A stretch of 62,500 bases of DNA from Mesostigma viride (taxonomy: Eukaryota > Streptophyta > Mesostigmatophyceae > Mesostigmatales > Mesostigmataceae). Below the pieces are notes generated by a model that saw only the letters and a program-made list of their open reading frames with translations, did not search any database and had not been told where the DNA came from. The position numbers and the translations under genes were made by a program. Below are positions 10,333 through 20,850 of the stretch, piece by piece. Numbering within the stretch: the stretch's first letter is position 1; every line of letters begins with the position of its first letter. The stretch lies in assembly GCA_009746045.1 (NCBI GenBank), contig RPFO01000154.1, positions 2,298,501 to 2,361,000 on the forward strand, written 5' to 3'.

Positions 10333-12207
10333 TTAATCCCACTTGGATTTCAGTGGATCAGGTAGCACATCCCGTGGCGAGCCACCGATGCCTGAATAAC
10401 TTGCGCCCCTGCCCATGCCGGTGGCACCGCCCTCATCCCGCATATCCCCTCGCAGCTGCCACTGCCGCCAGTTTGTGTACGCAGCAAACGCGACAAAGTG
10501 GGCAAACGAGAACGCCGACTGGAGTGCCGGGTACAGCCAGGGGAGTGACGGTGGCGGCGGTAGGATCATGGGCGCGGCATGCAGGCCCAGCGCTCCAAGG
10601 ACTGAAAACGAGAGGCTGGCTTGTAAAACAGGAGATAAGCTGGGGCAGAGCGCTTCAATGGCCTTGCCTCTCCCTGCACAGTTGGGCCCTAATGCTGAAG
10701 AGGCTCCCACATAATTCCTCACTCCCTGGTCCTTGGAATCCGATTTCCACGCAGCTCCACCTCCCACCCCCCTTGTATCTGCACCCAGGAAGTCATGTTC
10801 CTGGTCTTCTTCCCCACATCCTCCCTCCTCTTTGCCCATGACTCCACTCCCTCGGCCCCCCGTTGAGGTTGGCCCTTCGAGTGGGTGGGACGGGCAAGAC
10901 CTGGCAAGTAACGAGAAAAAGACCAGCAGCGTGGCAGCATACGGTATGTTCAGCCCGTCGCGCTCCAGCAGTGGTACCATGCTGAACGCCGCCACGCCGG
11001 ACACCCAGAGCGCCAGCACGGGCTCGTGGAGCGCCAACATAAGCACGGGGAGGAGTGGCAAGAGGATAGATTTCTCGTGGACTTGAAACGAGAAGAGGTA
11101 GAAGGCAAACCCCGAGTTGGCAAGTGAGTAGAGGAAACCGGTGCGGCTCGGGTGGGCGATCTGGTGGGCCATGCTGGGTGCGGCCGCGAGAATCGTTGCG
11201 GCGGCGCAGAGCTTGGTCAAGGAAGCCAAGGGGAGTAGGCGTCGCCACTTGATGACGAGGGAACTCACGCACCAGAAGTTGGAGACGTAGTCCTCGTACA
11301 GGCCGCGGCTGAAGGGGAGCACGCGGTGGAGGACGGCCAGGGACGCGTCCAGGGAGGACAGGTACGGGAGCCAGCACACCACGAACATGGCGACGACGGC
11401 CGTGCCCAGCTGCGCTATTTTTAGACATGCGACCGATGGGCGGGAGCGCAGGGAAGTTCCGAGGAGGTGGGCAAAGAAGGCTGGTGCATAGTAGAGGCTC
11501 ATTTGTTTGTGGTTGAGGGCGAGGGAGAAGAGGGCGGAGCCCAGGAGGGGGTGGTGACGGATGATGGAAGCCACCGCGGCAACGGTGAGCCCCAGGCTGA
11601 TGTTGTTGTACTGGAAGTGGCCGTGGTCGATCAGGATGAGGCTGGGCTGGAGGACGAGGACCGCCAGGGCCCAGAGTTGGCATGCCCGGGTGATGGGGGG
11701 CCGGGCGGATGCAGGGGGTGGATCGAGCAGGAGCCCGTCTGCGGTGCGACGTGATCGAGGGTAGAAGGTGACGATGAATAGGACCACCGCGGGAAGGAAG
11801 AAGAGCATGTCAGTGGCAATGACGCTCCACCGCATGAACAGCTTGGTCTCGTAGGTCTCGATGCCTCGGGATGTGGTTAGCGCGACTAACTCGGGGTTCG
11901 TCTCTCGAGCGATCATCCCGACGACCCAGCTTTGGTAGGCGGACAGCGGTGGGTAGTCCAATCCCCAGTACTGTAGATCATTAAGGGAGCTGTTCGTGTA
12001 CCACTCCTTGGCGGGAAGATTTACGGTGATCTCCATCCAGTGTCGCTGCGCCTCGTAATCGCCAAACATGGGCGGTTTCCCTGCGCCTGAGTAGGGATAT
12101 GTACCCACTCCCAGGCGTAACAGAATACCGAAACCAATAATCAGCAGGCAAGATTCCCAAAACGGCATGGGCTCGAGCCATTGGAGGCCCCCTCTTGGTG
12201 CTGCCAT
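10333..12207 (-). CDS. ALG6: ALG6-type dolichyl-P-Glc: Man9GlcNAc2-PP-dolichol alpha-1,3-glucosyltransferase
   Basis: A single open frame of 624 codons from the first in-frame ATG (12207); a second ATG at 12171 is also possible. ALG6 adds the first glucose to the lipid-linked N-glycan precursor in the ER lumen, using dolichyl-phosphate-glucose. The diagnostic lumenal segment is clear: HPYSGAG-like TYPYSGAGKPPMFGDYEA, RHWMEITVNLP, then YWGLDYPPLSAYQS with the DYPP signature. Many hydrophobic segments follow, with HFQYNN and LNHKQMSLYYAP loops and the FSFQVHEKSIL motif, all typical of ALG6/ALG8. ALG6 rather than ALG8 is favoured by the FGDYEAQRHWMEIT block. A hydrophilic Gly/Glu-rich stretch of about 85 residues (roughly ORF residues 440-525) interrupts the C-terminal membrane region. 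It has no introns, unlike most neighbours. Confidence 0.9.
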   Translation of the reverse strand: MAAPRGGLQWLEPMPFWESCLLIIGFGILLRLGVGTYPYSGAGKPPMFGDYEAQRHWMEITVNLPAKEWYTNSSLNDLQYWGLDYPPLSAYQSWVVGMIARETNPELVALTTSRGIETYETKLFMRWSVIATDMLFFLPAVVLFIVTFYPRSRRTADGLLLDPPPASARPPITRACQLWALAVLVLQPSLILIDHGHFQYNNISLGLTVAAVASIIRHHPLLGSALFSLALNHKQMSLYYAPAFFAHLLGTSLRSRPSVACLKIAQLGTAVVAMFVVCWLPYLSSLDASLAVLHRVLPFSRGLYEDYVSNFWCVSSLVIKWRRLLPLASLTKLCAAATILAAAPSMAHQIAHPSRTGFLYSLANSGFAFYLFSFQVHEKSILLPLLPVLMLALHEPVLALWVSGVAAFSMVPLLERDGLNIPYAATLLVFFSLLARSCPSHPLEGPTSTGGRGSGVMGKEEGGCGEEDQEHDFLGADTRGVGGGAAWKSDSKDQGVRNYVGASSALGPNCAGRGKAIEALCPSLSPVLQASLSFSVLGALGLHAAPMILPPPPSLPWLYPALQSAFSFAHFVAFAAYTNWRQWQLRGDMRDEGGATGMGRGASYSGIGGSPRDVLPDPLKSKWD

Positions 12208-12652
12208 GACGCCCCTATTACCTGCAGCAAACGCTCCCGACCGCCCGATACAACTTATCACGCATCAGCAGCCATGGCCCCACAAGCCACTCTGGGTCTG
12301 CTATCATGCATCGCTCAAGCATTTTACTTCCATAACATACGCATTTCCCACTGAGACTGGAAAGAATTTTTTCGAGGAGCCGTTATCTTACACACATAAC
12401 GTGGCTAGACAACGCGCAGCCATTCTCGTCATTTAAATAGCTCCAGAGCTTGCCATTCTAGACCTGTGTTCCACTGGTATTGCGTTTGCGTTAGCTCAAC
12501 ACGTGACTGCTGTCGACTTCAGAGGCTGGTTTTATAAGTAACGAACGGTGACTGGTTAGTGGTGAGCTCCCTATTCCCGCCGAGAATACTTCTGCCGATC
12601 AAACTCAACCAGTACGGTGCGGACGGGCTTTCTTATACCCGCTCTCACCTGC

Positions 12653-12733
12653 TCTTGTTATTGTTGTTGTTGTGTCCCACGCCGCACATGGGCAGCAGAG
12701 AATCTTTAGTGGCCGAGGGCCGGATATATGCAC
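12653..12733 (-). mobile_element. Short element ending in (CAA)n, family of GTCCCACGCCGCACATGGG
   Basis: TTATTGTTGTTGTTGTG is followed by TCCCACGCCGCACATGGGCA, then GCAGAGAATCTTTAGTGGCC and GAGGGCCGGATAT. The same block, always preceded by TTG repeats, occurs at 42614-42720 and 49205-49280. Read on the minus strand the element ends in a (CAA)n tail, as expected for a retroposed sequence. Confidence 0.65.
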
Positions 12734-13439
12734 CTGCTCTTACACAAGGCTCTTTCAGTCTTCAGAGTTCAGACTGCTTCTATCGAGCAAGTCTGAAGTC
12801 AATCAAGTCATATGTATTCGGCTATTTGCTTGTCTCGATTTTCGCTAGTTCGCAGTACATAATTATTGTCAATCGTTGGTATAGATACATTTGAATTTTT
12901 TGAGCCCGATGTTGGTCTTGACGAGATGGACAAGGGGAAAACCTCGTGTGCGGGGAGGGAATAAACTGACTTTGCGAGCCAACTTGTGAGCATAAGACGG
13001 CCATGGCTCAACGTTTTCTTGTATATTGCATGCGTATTGCATGCGTGTATGCACCTAGCTGGACGACAATTTCTGTCTCGCCTGAGAGCAAGTGTGGCCA
13101 CGAGGCCGTGAATTGGTAGCCAATGTAAGATAGAGCTGTTTTGCGGGGCCGCATGTCGAGCTCTTCAGCCATCACAGCCCATGTTAGCACCCGTTGGCCA
13201 TATGCGCTTACCAGCACTGTTCAACATGATTGTTTCGCGTTGTACAATTTCGCGCACGAAGAGAGGAGGGCACGTCAGCAAGAAACACCCAGATTTTGGT
13301 CTGGTCGGCTTTGTGGAAATCAAATGAAGTGGCTTGCTCTCTGGCCAAGGGTAAATCGGTGAATCGAAACGTGTCCTTTCTGGCATCCATGTATTATCTC
13401 TCATCGTTGATTTTTATGTTTTAGCTAGGTGGTGGTGGT

Positions 13440-13618
13440 AGGGTGGGGGGGTGAATTCATGTTAGCCAGCCATAAATTTGAGTACGTTGCCATACGTTTC
13501 CAACTCCATTCATCTCCATGTTTCTACGCGAATAAGATACAGATTACAGGCAGGCTCGAGCTACCATGGTCCGGATTGTCCAGATTTCAAGCCTGCACTG
13601 CTTGTCTCTTTGATATAG
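13440..13618 (-). repeat. Copy of the ATCAAAGAGACAACCAG family
   Basis: In reverse orientation: GGCAGGCTCGAGCTACCATG, GTCCGGATTGTCC, GCCTGCACTGCTTGTCTCTTT, GATAT. The upstream part (CCATTCATCTCCATGTTTC) matches the copies at 22240 and 45950. Confidence 0.7.
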
Positions 13619-14132
13619 TGCGCTCGTCCATCCCTGCGGCCATCTTCCTTCATGTCGCCTGATACTACAGCATGGATTTCAAGTAAATCTGAGCACGTGC
13701 CGGTTTATATTGCATACATCTACTAGAATTATCAACCATAAAAAATATATTTGTAACGTGACAGGCGGCCAGCCTCTGCTTCCACCTTCGCTGGATCTCT
13801 GTCAAATAGCCAGTCATTCACCCAGCTGCCAAGGGACAGGGCATAAGCTTCTTATAGTCGGGGCCCTCCCGACGTCAGGCCAGTGCTCACTGGTTGTATC
13901 CTCAAAACCCCCAAAAGCTTCGCCATCGGAAGATGTCGACCCCGAAGGCCTGCTCATCGGGGTCAACCTCGTGAAAGACAGAGGGTCATTCTTTTTGGCA
14001 TTACTCCCCCTGAGTGGTAGCACGCACAGTCGTAGCTTCGTACTAAGGGCTCAACAGGGGTCGAAAGTCATTCTTCCGAACCAGTGCATGTGTGGAAAAG
14101 GCGGTGGTTACTCATGTCTGAGCGCCGGGCGC

Positions 14133-17100
14133 TCACACGTCCGTGAAATCAATCATGATGGTGGGCATCTTGGGAGCATGCCGCCATACCTGGGCACATG
14201 TACCAGCACACACAAGGAAAGGATGTAGGAATCGGTGAGAATAGCGTGCAGACACCGTGACAGTCAAGCGCAGAAAAGAATGCCCAGGCACATCGGGTGA
14301 GTCTCTGTCCAGGCCATCTACTATCATTGAGTCATCCAGCACCAACTCATATTGAATGAGAAATTATGGAAGTGACAGCGGCAATACTTGCTTGACATGC
14401 AAAACAGGAACGACGTTATCAAGTACGAACTGCTAGCCAAAACTTCATAGCCAAGTTAAAGCCATCTTCGTTGACCAAACTAATTAATTAATTTACACGT
14501 AACTGCGTCACGACATCTTCATAGCCAAGGCTAATCGTATGTATTTCCCATATGTGCGCGAATCTGTGTAGTGTCTGTTGAAGTTATAACATGCGAATAT
14601 AAGTATGTTGTTAATAGATAAACAAGCAGCAATTTCCCTCACCTGCTCACCCGCCCACTGAAACTCGGCCTCGGGGTATGTGCATCACGTGATGGAGGCT
14701 ACGCGGACACTAATCTCCCCAGTATTTACAGACCGTGAAGAGTGATACAGCACACACCCTTACCCGAGTGTTTGAGCAGGAATGAAACACAACACAGATT
14801 CTTTTAAGTAACACATAGCAACCTCGCTCACCCGCACGCCCGCCAGCTGGAACATGCGCTTGGAGGCGGCGTACGTGTTGTCCTGCTCCTTGTCGAGGAA
14901 GAAGACGACCTCGGAGATACCCGCCTGGATGATCATCTTGGCGCACTCGTTGCAGGGGAACATGGTCACGTAGATGCGCTGGGGTGGTGGTGGTGGTGTG
15001 TGCGGGGGGGGGGGGGCACGTGGTGGCAGCATGGTTGGGTGAATGGGGAAAGGGTTGTGAGTGACCAGGGGTGGGACATGAGAACGGTGGAAGAAGGGCC
15101 ATGGCCATCTAGACGCGCTGCGTGTTCCAAATGCAGGTGGTGGCGGTGGTGGTAGCTTGGTAAAGGTGGGCCAGTAAAGACAGGACGGAGAACCTTCAAG
15201 AAGTAATCATGTTTGTGAAGCCGGTTCACATGTGGTGATGTGGAGCTAATCCACCGTACAAGGGTGAGGTGGTGTCCTACCCACATTTTCCCTTCAGCTT
15301 GGCAAGGCAGGCGCCTCCCATGGTGGTCAATATTTCAACCCTACATCAACCCTACATCAACCCTATATCAGCCCTATATCAGCCCTATATCAGCCCTATA
15401 TCAACCCTACATCAACCCTACATCAGCCCTCTATCAACCCTATATCAGCCCTATATCAGCCCTATATCAGCCCTATATCAACCCTACATCAACCCTACAT
15501 CAGCCCTCTATCAACCCTATATCAGCCCTATATCATCCCTACATCACACCTATATTGACCTTCTACTACAACCTAATTTTCAACATATTCGCACCTTCAC
15601 CTGCGATAGATCCACCCTGCATCGCCCCCATGTCAGCCCTAATATCAAACCTTTGTGCGCACTCACCTGCTTGGATACATTCGAAGGGTTTCGGTTGAGG
15701 ATGGCGTTGACCTCGGCGTGGCACACGTAGCTGCGCGTACATGCCCCGTAGGCCACCCCGAAAAAAGTGACAGAGCACCACGAAATAAATCAGCATGCTC
15801 AAGTGCAACTCGCTGGACGACCCCGTGGCGCACCTCAAAAAGAGACCAGCGCGTGTGAGTGAGATGAGATTGGATTATAGTTAGGGATGTAAACGAATGG
15901 GTTATCCTAACATTATTCTGTCACGAGACGACGATGAAACGCAGCAAAGGTGGGAGTGATTTGCTTCAGGGCAACAACATCACCATGGGCAACAACATCG
16001 CAGCTACAGCTTCACATGCCACCCCGTTCGTTGGTGTACGGTTTCTAAGCTTATAGGATAGAAGATGGCATTGTCCTCAACTGGAAGGATTCCGAGAATG
16101 CATGTTGGCTATCAAGTCGGCACTACTTACAGATACTTTGTCTTGAGCGCGTCATTGTCGGTCGATTTCTGTGACCAAGTGATGGGGGGGATGGGGAAGA
16201 GCATTGGGCAGAGTAGGGCGCAGTGGAGTAAAAACAATGAATCTGTCCAGAGAGCCTCATGTCGAGTCATGTTGACTCAGGATGAACTACCACCAAACTG
16301 AACATCCAGCTGGTAATGCGCTACCAGGCTGTTCGCACCCCCTTGGCACTTTGTATGAACACGCCTAAACCACCGATGACCGAAGATACATCAAGGGTTA
16401 TGCTGTGCCATTTAGCATTACCAATTTGACATGCGACAAACCCTTGGGAGGAACCCTGCAGGTGAAGTTATGCAGCTATTAGCAAGCGCAGGAGCTGACT
16501 CAGCATGGCAGCGTTCCTGACAGGAGTTGGGGCATTTCTGAGGTCGACAGAGTCCAGGTAGGGCTTTCCGCAAATCCGACCCTGTCATGGCATACAGAAA
16601 CATAATCCGCCGCTCCTGCCGACTGGTCCACTGCCACCTGGGCATGCTTTGGCGGCCTTCACCTGATGCAAGCGGCTACGCATTACAGCGTTAGCGAAAG
16701 GCAGGCATCTTGCAGTTCACATGTGCTCATGGATGGGGCTCGCAAGCTAGCCGGGCAGATCATCCCGGTGTGATCCGACCGAGGATTCCTCTCCTGCTCG
16801 GTTACTCTCCTGTACTCTACTTGCACTCGGGTACCCTCCTATCTTTTATGCACTGAAACTGCGCTGAAAGGAGAATAGAAAATAGTACTGCTCTCATCCC
16901 ACGGCGAGCAAGAGCCATCTCATTCATCCTGTAGAGACCCAGATATCATGGCTTTGCAAGGCAGCCGCCCATGACCAGTATAGTGACAAGCGGGTTCCAT
17001 ACTATGGCCTCGCAAGGCAGCCACTCCTCGCTGGTATCCAATCATGCAGTGGCATGCCACGTAGCTACAGGCGAGCATCATGAAAATCCCATCACGGTCT

Positions 17101-20100
17101 TGCAGCAATCAGGATTGGAAACTACCTACTTGAACAGTTGTTACTCTGTGGCGCTCCCAACGGAGGCACATGCACCTTGACAACAGAAAAAAACACCCAC
17201 AGGTGGCATACCCCTTCACTACGGGGAAAAAAACGTATCGATCCTACCTTTGCCCAGGGCAGGTCATGGTCGTTGCAGCCACGCGGGAATCCATTGTAGC
17301 CGATGCCTGCAACCAATAGCATGTTTTCGAACAGCATAGGGAGGAGCAGCCCAAGGCTCAGCTGTATGCACTAGTAAATGCACTAGTAAATATTCTGGAG
17401 TTGTCAAGGCATCATGGGGATGCCCCTGGCAATGCACTGCCTTAAGAAATCCTCCCTAACCTGTGAATAAGACAATAAGTGCTGCTGTCCCCTCGGGTAC
17501 CTTCCCGTTGACACCCATGCCTAACGTCCCTGCCCATCCATGGGAACCGGGGCGCCAGCGCAAGGAAACAACGGCCGAATATGCAAGGGCAAGTGCCACA
17601 CTATCCGATCTACCCCACAGATCCCACACACTCTTTTTACTACACAATCGACTCCTCGGTCCCCAACCTCCGGCCAGGTCTGACCCATGGCATCAACATG
17701 GTGCTTCGAGGTGGCCGTGGCTTTCTGCCTGCTTGGGTCCTGCCTTGGGAGTCCCTGCATGGTGCATGCTTACCATAAGATAACACCAAGAACTTGTCCT
17801 CGGTTGGCCCCATGCGAGGCATGCCCAATCGCCAGAACCTTTGCTTCGAAATGTGTGCTTATCCCTGAATCGCTCTCTTCCCCCAAGGCACCCCCAAGGA
17901 GATGCCTACAGAGAACGTGCCGAATGGATCACCCCAACTCAGGACGTGACGGGGGCATCCCCCTGCCATGCAATACTGGCGCCTCTACACATGCTACCCC
18001 CCTACATGCCCCCACCGAGCGGTTCGCCGTGAGAGCGCAACGTGTTGAGTGTATTTCATTGAGGGGTTTTCATTGAAAGGCGTATTGTAAAGGTTAAATC
18101 ACCTGTGATAGTGATCTAACAAAGTTGCCTTGCAAATGCTAAAATACCTGTGATGGTGTTCTAACAAAGTTGCCAGGCAAACCTGCGCACTAAACGCAGG
18201 CTAAAATACCTACGCTAAAATACCTGTGATTGTGATCTAACAAAGTGCATCCCCCCCGTGTGTCACGCCATGTGCGATGCATGGCGGACCATCCATCACA
18301 TGTCCAACCCTGGCACTCACCCAGGATGATCTTCTGGTCGTTGACAATGCAGGCGCCCACCTGGTGCCAGGGACATACAAAAAAGATAAGAAGGTCAGGG
18401 GCCCACCGCGGTATTAGGCAGGCTGGCAGACGGATCCACAGAGTTCACAGACAATAAATGCAACAGGTCACACAGTTTAAAAAGTTTACATTCTTCAAAT
18501 ATTCTACTCTTTTCTGATCCAGCCTCATTTATTTGCCAAATTTTTACAGAGGTAGAAGCAGTAGCTATAGACAACAGTTCTAGACTTTTTTGGCCCAGGA
18601 AGGCTACACATGCGAGCAAGAGCAGGGGGGGCAGAAGCCCCAGTGCATACCTGGCGGTTGGGGTCCTTGGACCGCTGTGCACTGAGGAACGCCACCGCCA
18701 TAAAGTAGTCATCCCATGAGAGGTACCTGCGTATGGCGGGTAAGTGCAGGATGGTGAGTGTGCAGGATAAGGGGTGGTTATATACCAAGCAAACACAGGC
18801 ACCACCATGAAGTAGTCGCCCCAGGAGAGGTACCTGTGGCATCAGGAATGCAGTGCACGCAGGATGAAGGTGGTGCACGCAGGATGAGTGGTGGCTATAA
18901 CTCGATGTACAATGGGCGCCATCGTGAGAAGGAACGCAGAGGCAGGCCACCGTGAATGAACAAGGCAACAGTAAATAACATGAGACAGAAATGCACATGA
19001 AGCTTCAAGGACATACTCTTCCTGCCGCCTTGGGTCATAGGGATCCGGCTATCGTTGAACAAGGCTAGTAGCGCAACAGAGTTAGTCACAAAAGCAATGA
19101 GGCAGAGATAGAATCAAAAGATGATCATGATACAAAAAGGCAGCAGAAACATACTCATCTCGCGGCCTAGGGTCACAGGGACAAGGCAAGTATCCCACCA
19201 GGCCATAACTGAACTAGTAAACTAGAGACAGAAGCACATAGTAGCAATAACGAACAGCGCATTCCCTTCGCGGCCTAGGGTAACAGGGGTCAGGCTAGCA
19301 CTAAACGAGGCTAGTACCGCAACAAGGACAGACTTACAAAACAAGCAATAAGCATGCTATTCTAGTGGCCTGCGAGTTGCGGGGTTGGCGAGTACCAAAC
19401 AAGGCGAGTACCGCAACAAGGAGAGAGAAACAATGAAGCAAGGACATACTCTTCTCGGGGCCGAGAGTCATAGGGGTCGGGCTTGCAGACGCGCTTCTTG
19501 CGATACGTAACGATCATGTCGGGGGGGCAGTCGGGGCTAGTCTGGAAGCCATTGAGGGGCGCGCCAGCATTAGTCGAGTTCTCGCCCTCGTGCTTGCTGG
19601 GCGTGAGCGCATGCCCGTTCTGGCCGAGCAGCTTGCGAGGCGATCCGGGTGGGGTGACCAGCACGGGGGTCCCTGGGTGGGCCTGGCATAAAGAATACCG
19701 GATACATCATGTGCATAGCCGGGAGCCAATTGACCAGAGGTTCTCTGGGTGAGCTTGATGCCGAAAGTAGGTTCCATTGATCACATTTACGCTTAGGAGA
19801 TAATACAAGCAGGCCATTAAGAGTTGGTAAGTGGGCGATATACGACAGGGATTACGAGACCATGTACACGGGGGGACGGTAGAGACGAGGTGTCAACCAG
19901 GTGATCGGTGGGCACTGGAGCGGACGTGTTACAAACGGGGTAAGTGAAGGGGCCAGAGAATACCCTTCAATCGACTCTATTGAATAGGAATGCGGGAGAA
20001 ACCAGAGGCATTCACAAGACCAGGGGTGGTATAGAAAACGGTACTAGTCATAATAAGAATGGTGGGTACAGATAGGGCAGCACTGAGGTGGTGATGGGTT

Positions 20101-20850
20101 GACAATATTGACATGGGGTGCCACAGTGGGATATGACAGGGTGCCTGCTGGGGTGCCAGTTTTTCATCAGGAACATGGAGTGAGAGCTGAGATGATGCCT
20201 ACTTAGCACTTCCGGAAAATCAGTCTACACAAATGTAGCAAAGCTCTCAAAGTACAGGAAATCTTGCCAACGCTGATTTCCCTATACGATGTGGGTCATT
20301 AAGATGTGCGATTTATGTGGATCTCAAATATCTGAGACTACTTACTCAGGACCCCAAAGGTAGAGGTGCTCGTAAAATAAACAATAATGGCAAAGTGCTG
20401 AATATAAAGCACACGAGCGAAGACAGCCTGATCTTGTGAGTAGAGGAAGAGGTGGCCAGGATGAGAACTATTACAGGACTATTATGCTGGCAGGATATTC
20501 GACAGACAAAGGGGCAATGCTGCCATAACAACCACCCATAGGACCCTCGCATCTGCAACCAATCAATAATAGACAAAATAGCAGGTCTGCAGCTGCGATA
20601 CACTAGCAGTGGCCAAGCTACTGCTATCAACGCGGCTAAAGGCAACAAATTACTCGGGTCTTACCACCGTTGAAAGAAGTTCCCGCAATCGTCGACCCAC
20701 TCGCGAACATATGGATCCATTTTCCGAGCTATCCGCCTGGCAGCATGGTGTTTTTCTTCTGGACAGAGCTGCTGAGATAACCAGGACTGTCAGAGAGACA
20801 CTTGCTGCCACCGCAGCGGACACAAGGACTCCCTCGCGCGCACTGTTCAT
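14133..20850 (-). CDS. Deoxycytidylate (dCMP) deaminase, nine exons
   Basis: Exons (minus, 5' to 3'): 20850-20665, 19682-19450, 18726-18651, 18360-18321, 17306-17248, 16168-16131, 15730-15667, 14978-14832, 14189-14133; 299 codons, every junction in phase. The enzyme converts dCMP to dUMP, feeding thymidylate synthesis. Zinc-site motifs are intact: HAE (H215, E217) in exon 7 and PCNEC (C241, C244) in exon 8. YLSWDDYFMAVAFLSAQRSK, GIGYNGFPRGCNDHDLPWAK and the C-terminal KMPTIMIDF match the family throughout. Exon 1 (MNSAREGV plus a hydrophobic run to residue 30) resembles plant dCMP deaminases and may be an anchor or targeting segment. Exon 2 encodes a 77-residue polar extension with TPPGSPRK and LTPSKHE, two proline-directed kinase-type sites. 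Exon 6 is only 38 bases. KYL replaces the usual KYP before YVCHAE. Confidence 0.9.
14988..15020. repeat. G/GGT-rich tract beside the exon 8 acceptor
   Basis: GGTGGTGGTGG followed by a run of 13 G on the plus strand lies a few bases upstream (in gene sense) of the acceptor at 14979. In the sense of the deaminase gene it is a C-rich, AG-free tract that forms part of the polypyrimidine region. Confidence 0.8.
15338..15560. repeat. 11-bp minisatellite in deaminase intron 7
   Basis: About 20 units of CCCTATATCAG, with CTACATCAA and CTCTATCAA variants, in the intron between exons 7 and 8 of the dCMP deaminase. The unit contains ACCCTA but the array is not a telomeric repeat. A 40-bp block recurs within the array, indicating higher-order duplication. 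Confidence 0.9.
18080..18245. repeat. Diverged tandem repeat in deaminase intron 4
   Basis: Three copies of a unit carrying CCTGTGATNGTGATCTAACA and AAAGTTGCC, with CTAAAATAC between units, lie in the intron between exons 4 and 5 of the deaminase gene. Spacing is roughly 55-95 bases. No link to a splice site was seen. Confidence 0.7.
18784..18850 (-). repeat. Duplicate of the exon 3 acceptor (deaminase intron 2)
   Basis: The true acceptor and exon start read CAG/GTACCTCTCATGGGATGA (boundary 18727/18726). A copy 107 bases upstream in gene sense reads CAG/GTACCTCTCCTGGGGCGA and continues CTACTTCATGGTGGTG (boundary 18834/18833), so about 35 bases of exon were duplicated with the splice site. 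Flanking GCAGGATG and GGTGGYTATA blocks are duplicated too. Confidence 0.85.
19005..19290 (-). repeat. Diverged duplicates of the exon 2 donor (deaminase intron 2)
   Basis: In gene sense the exon end is CCCCTATGACTCTCGGCCCC, GAGAAGA/GTATGTCC (boundary 19450/19449). Related junctions occur at 19017/19016 (GGAAGA/GTATGTCC, preceded by ATCCCTATGACCC) and 19155/19154 (GAGATGA/GTATGTTT). A further copy near 19266 keeps the exon-like part (CCTAGGCCGCGAAGG) but has lost the donor. All copies are joined by a shared AGGCTAGTANCGCAACA block. Confidence 0.8.

Larger units (their letters stand above)
12208..14132. other. Intergenic region between ALG6 and dCMP deaminase
   Basis: Contains the ALG6 5' flank and the 3' flank of the deaminase gene. 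Two dispersed repeats lie here (12653-12733 and 13440-13618). The open frame at 13710-14228 (+) overlaps the deaminase last exon antisense, has no recognisable motif and is not called. Confidence 0.5.

Noticed and set aside
13710-14228. 172-codon plus-strand frame
   Set aside because: It overlaps the last exon of the deaminase antisense and shows no family motif.
15338-15560. Interstitial telomere
   Set aside because: The 11-bp unit contains ACCCTA but not the plant or algal telomere unit in series.
15794-15855. Exon-like stretch on the plus strand (MLKCNSLDDPVAHLKK between AG and GTGAGT)
   Set aside because: It lies in an intron of the minus-strand deaminase; the gene is complete without it and no other plus-strand exons were found.
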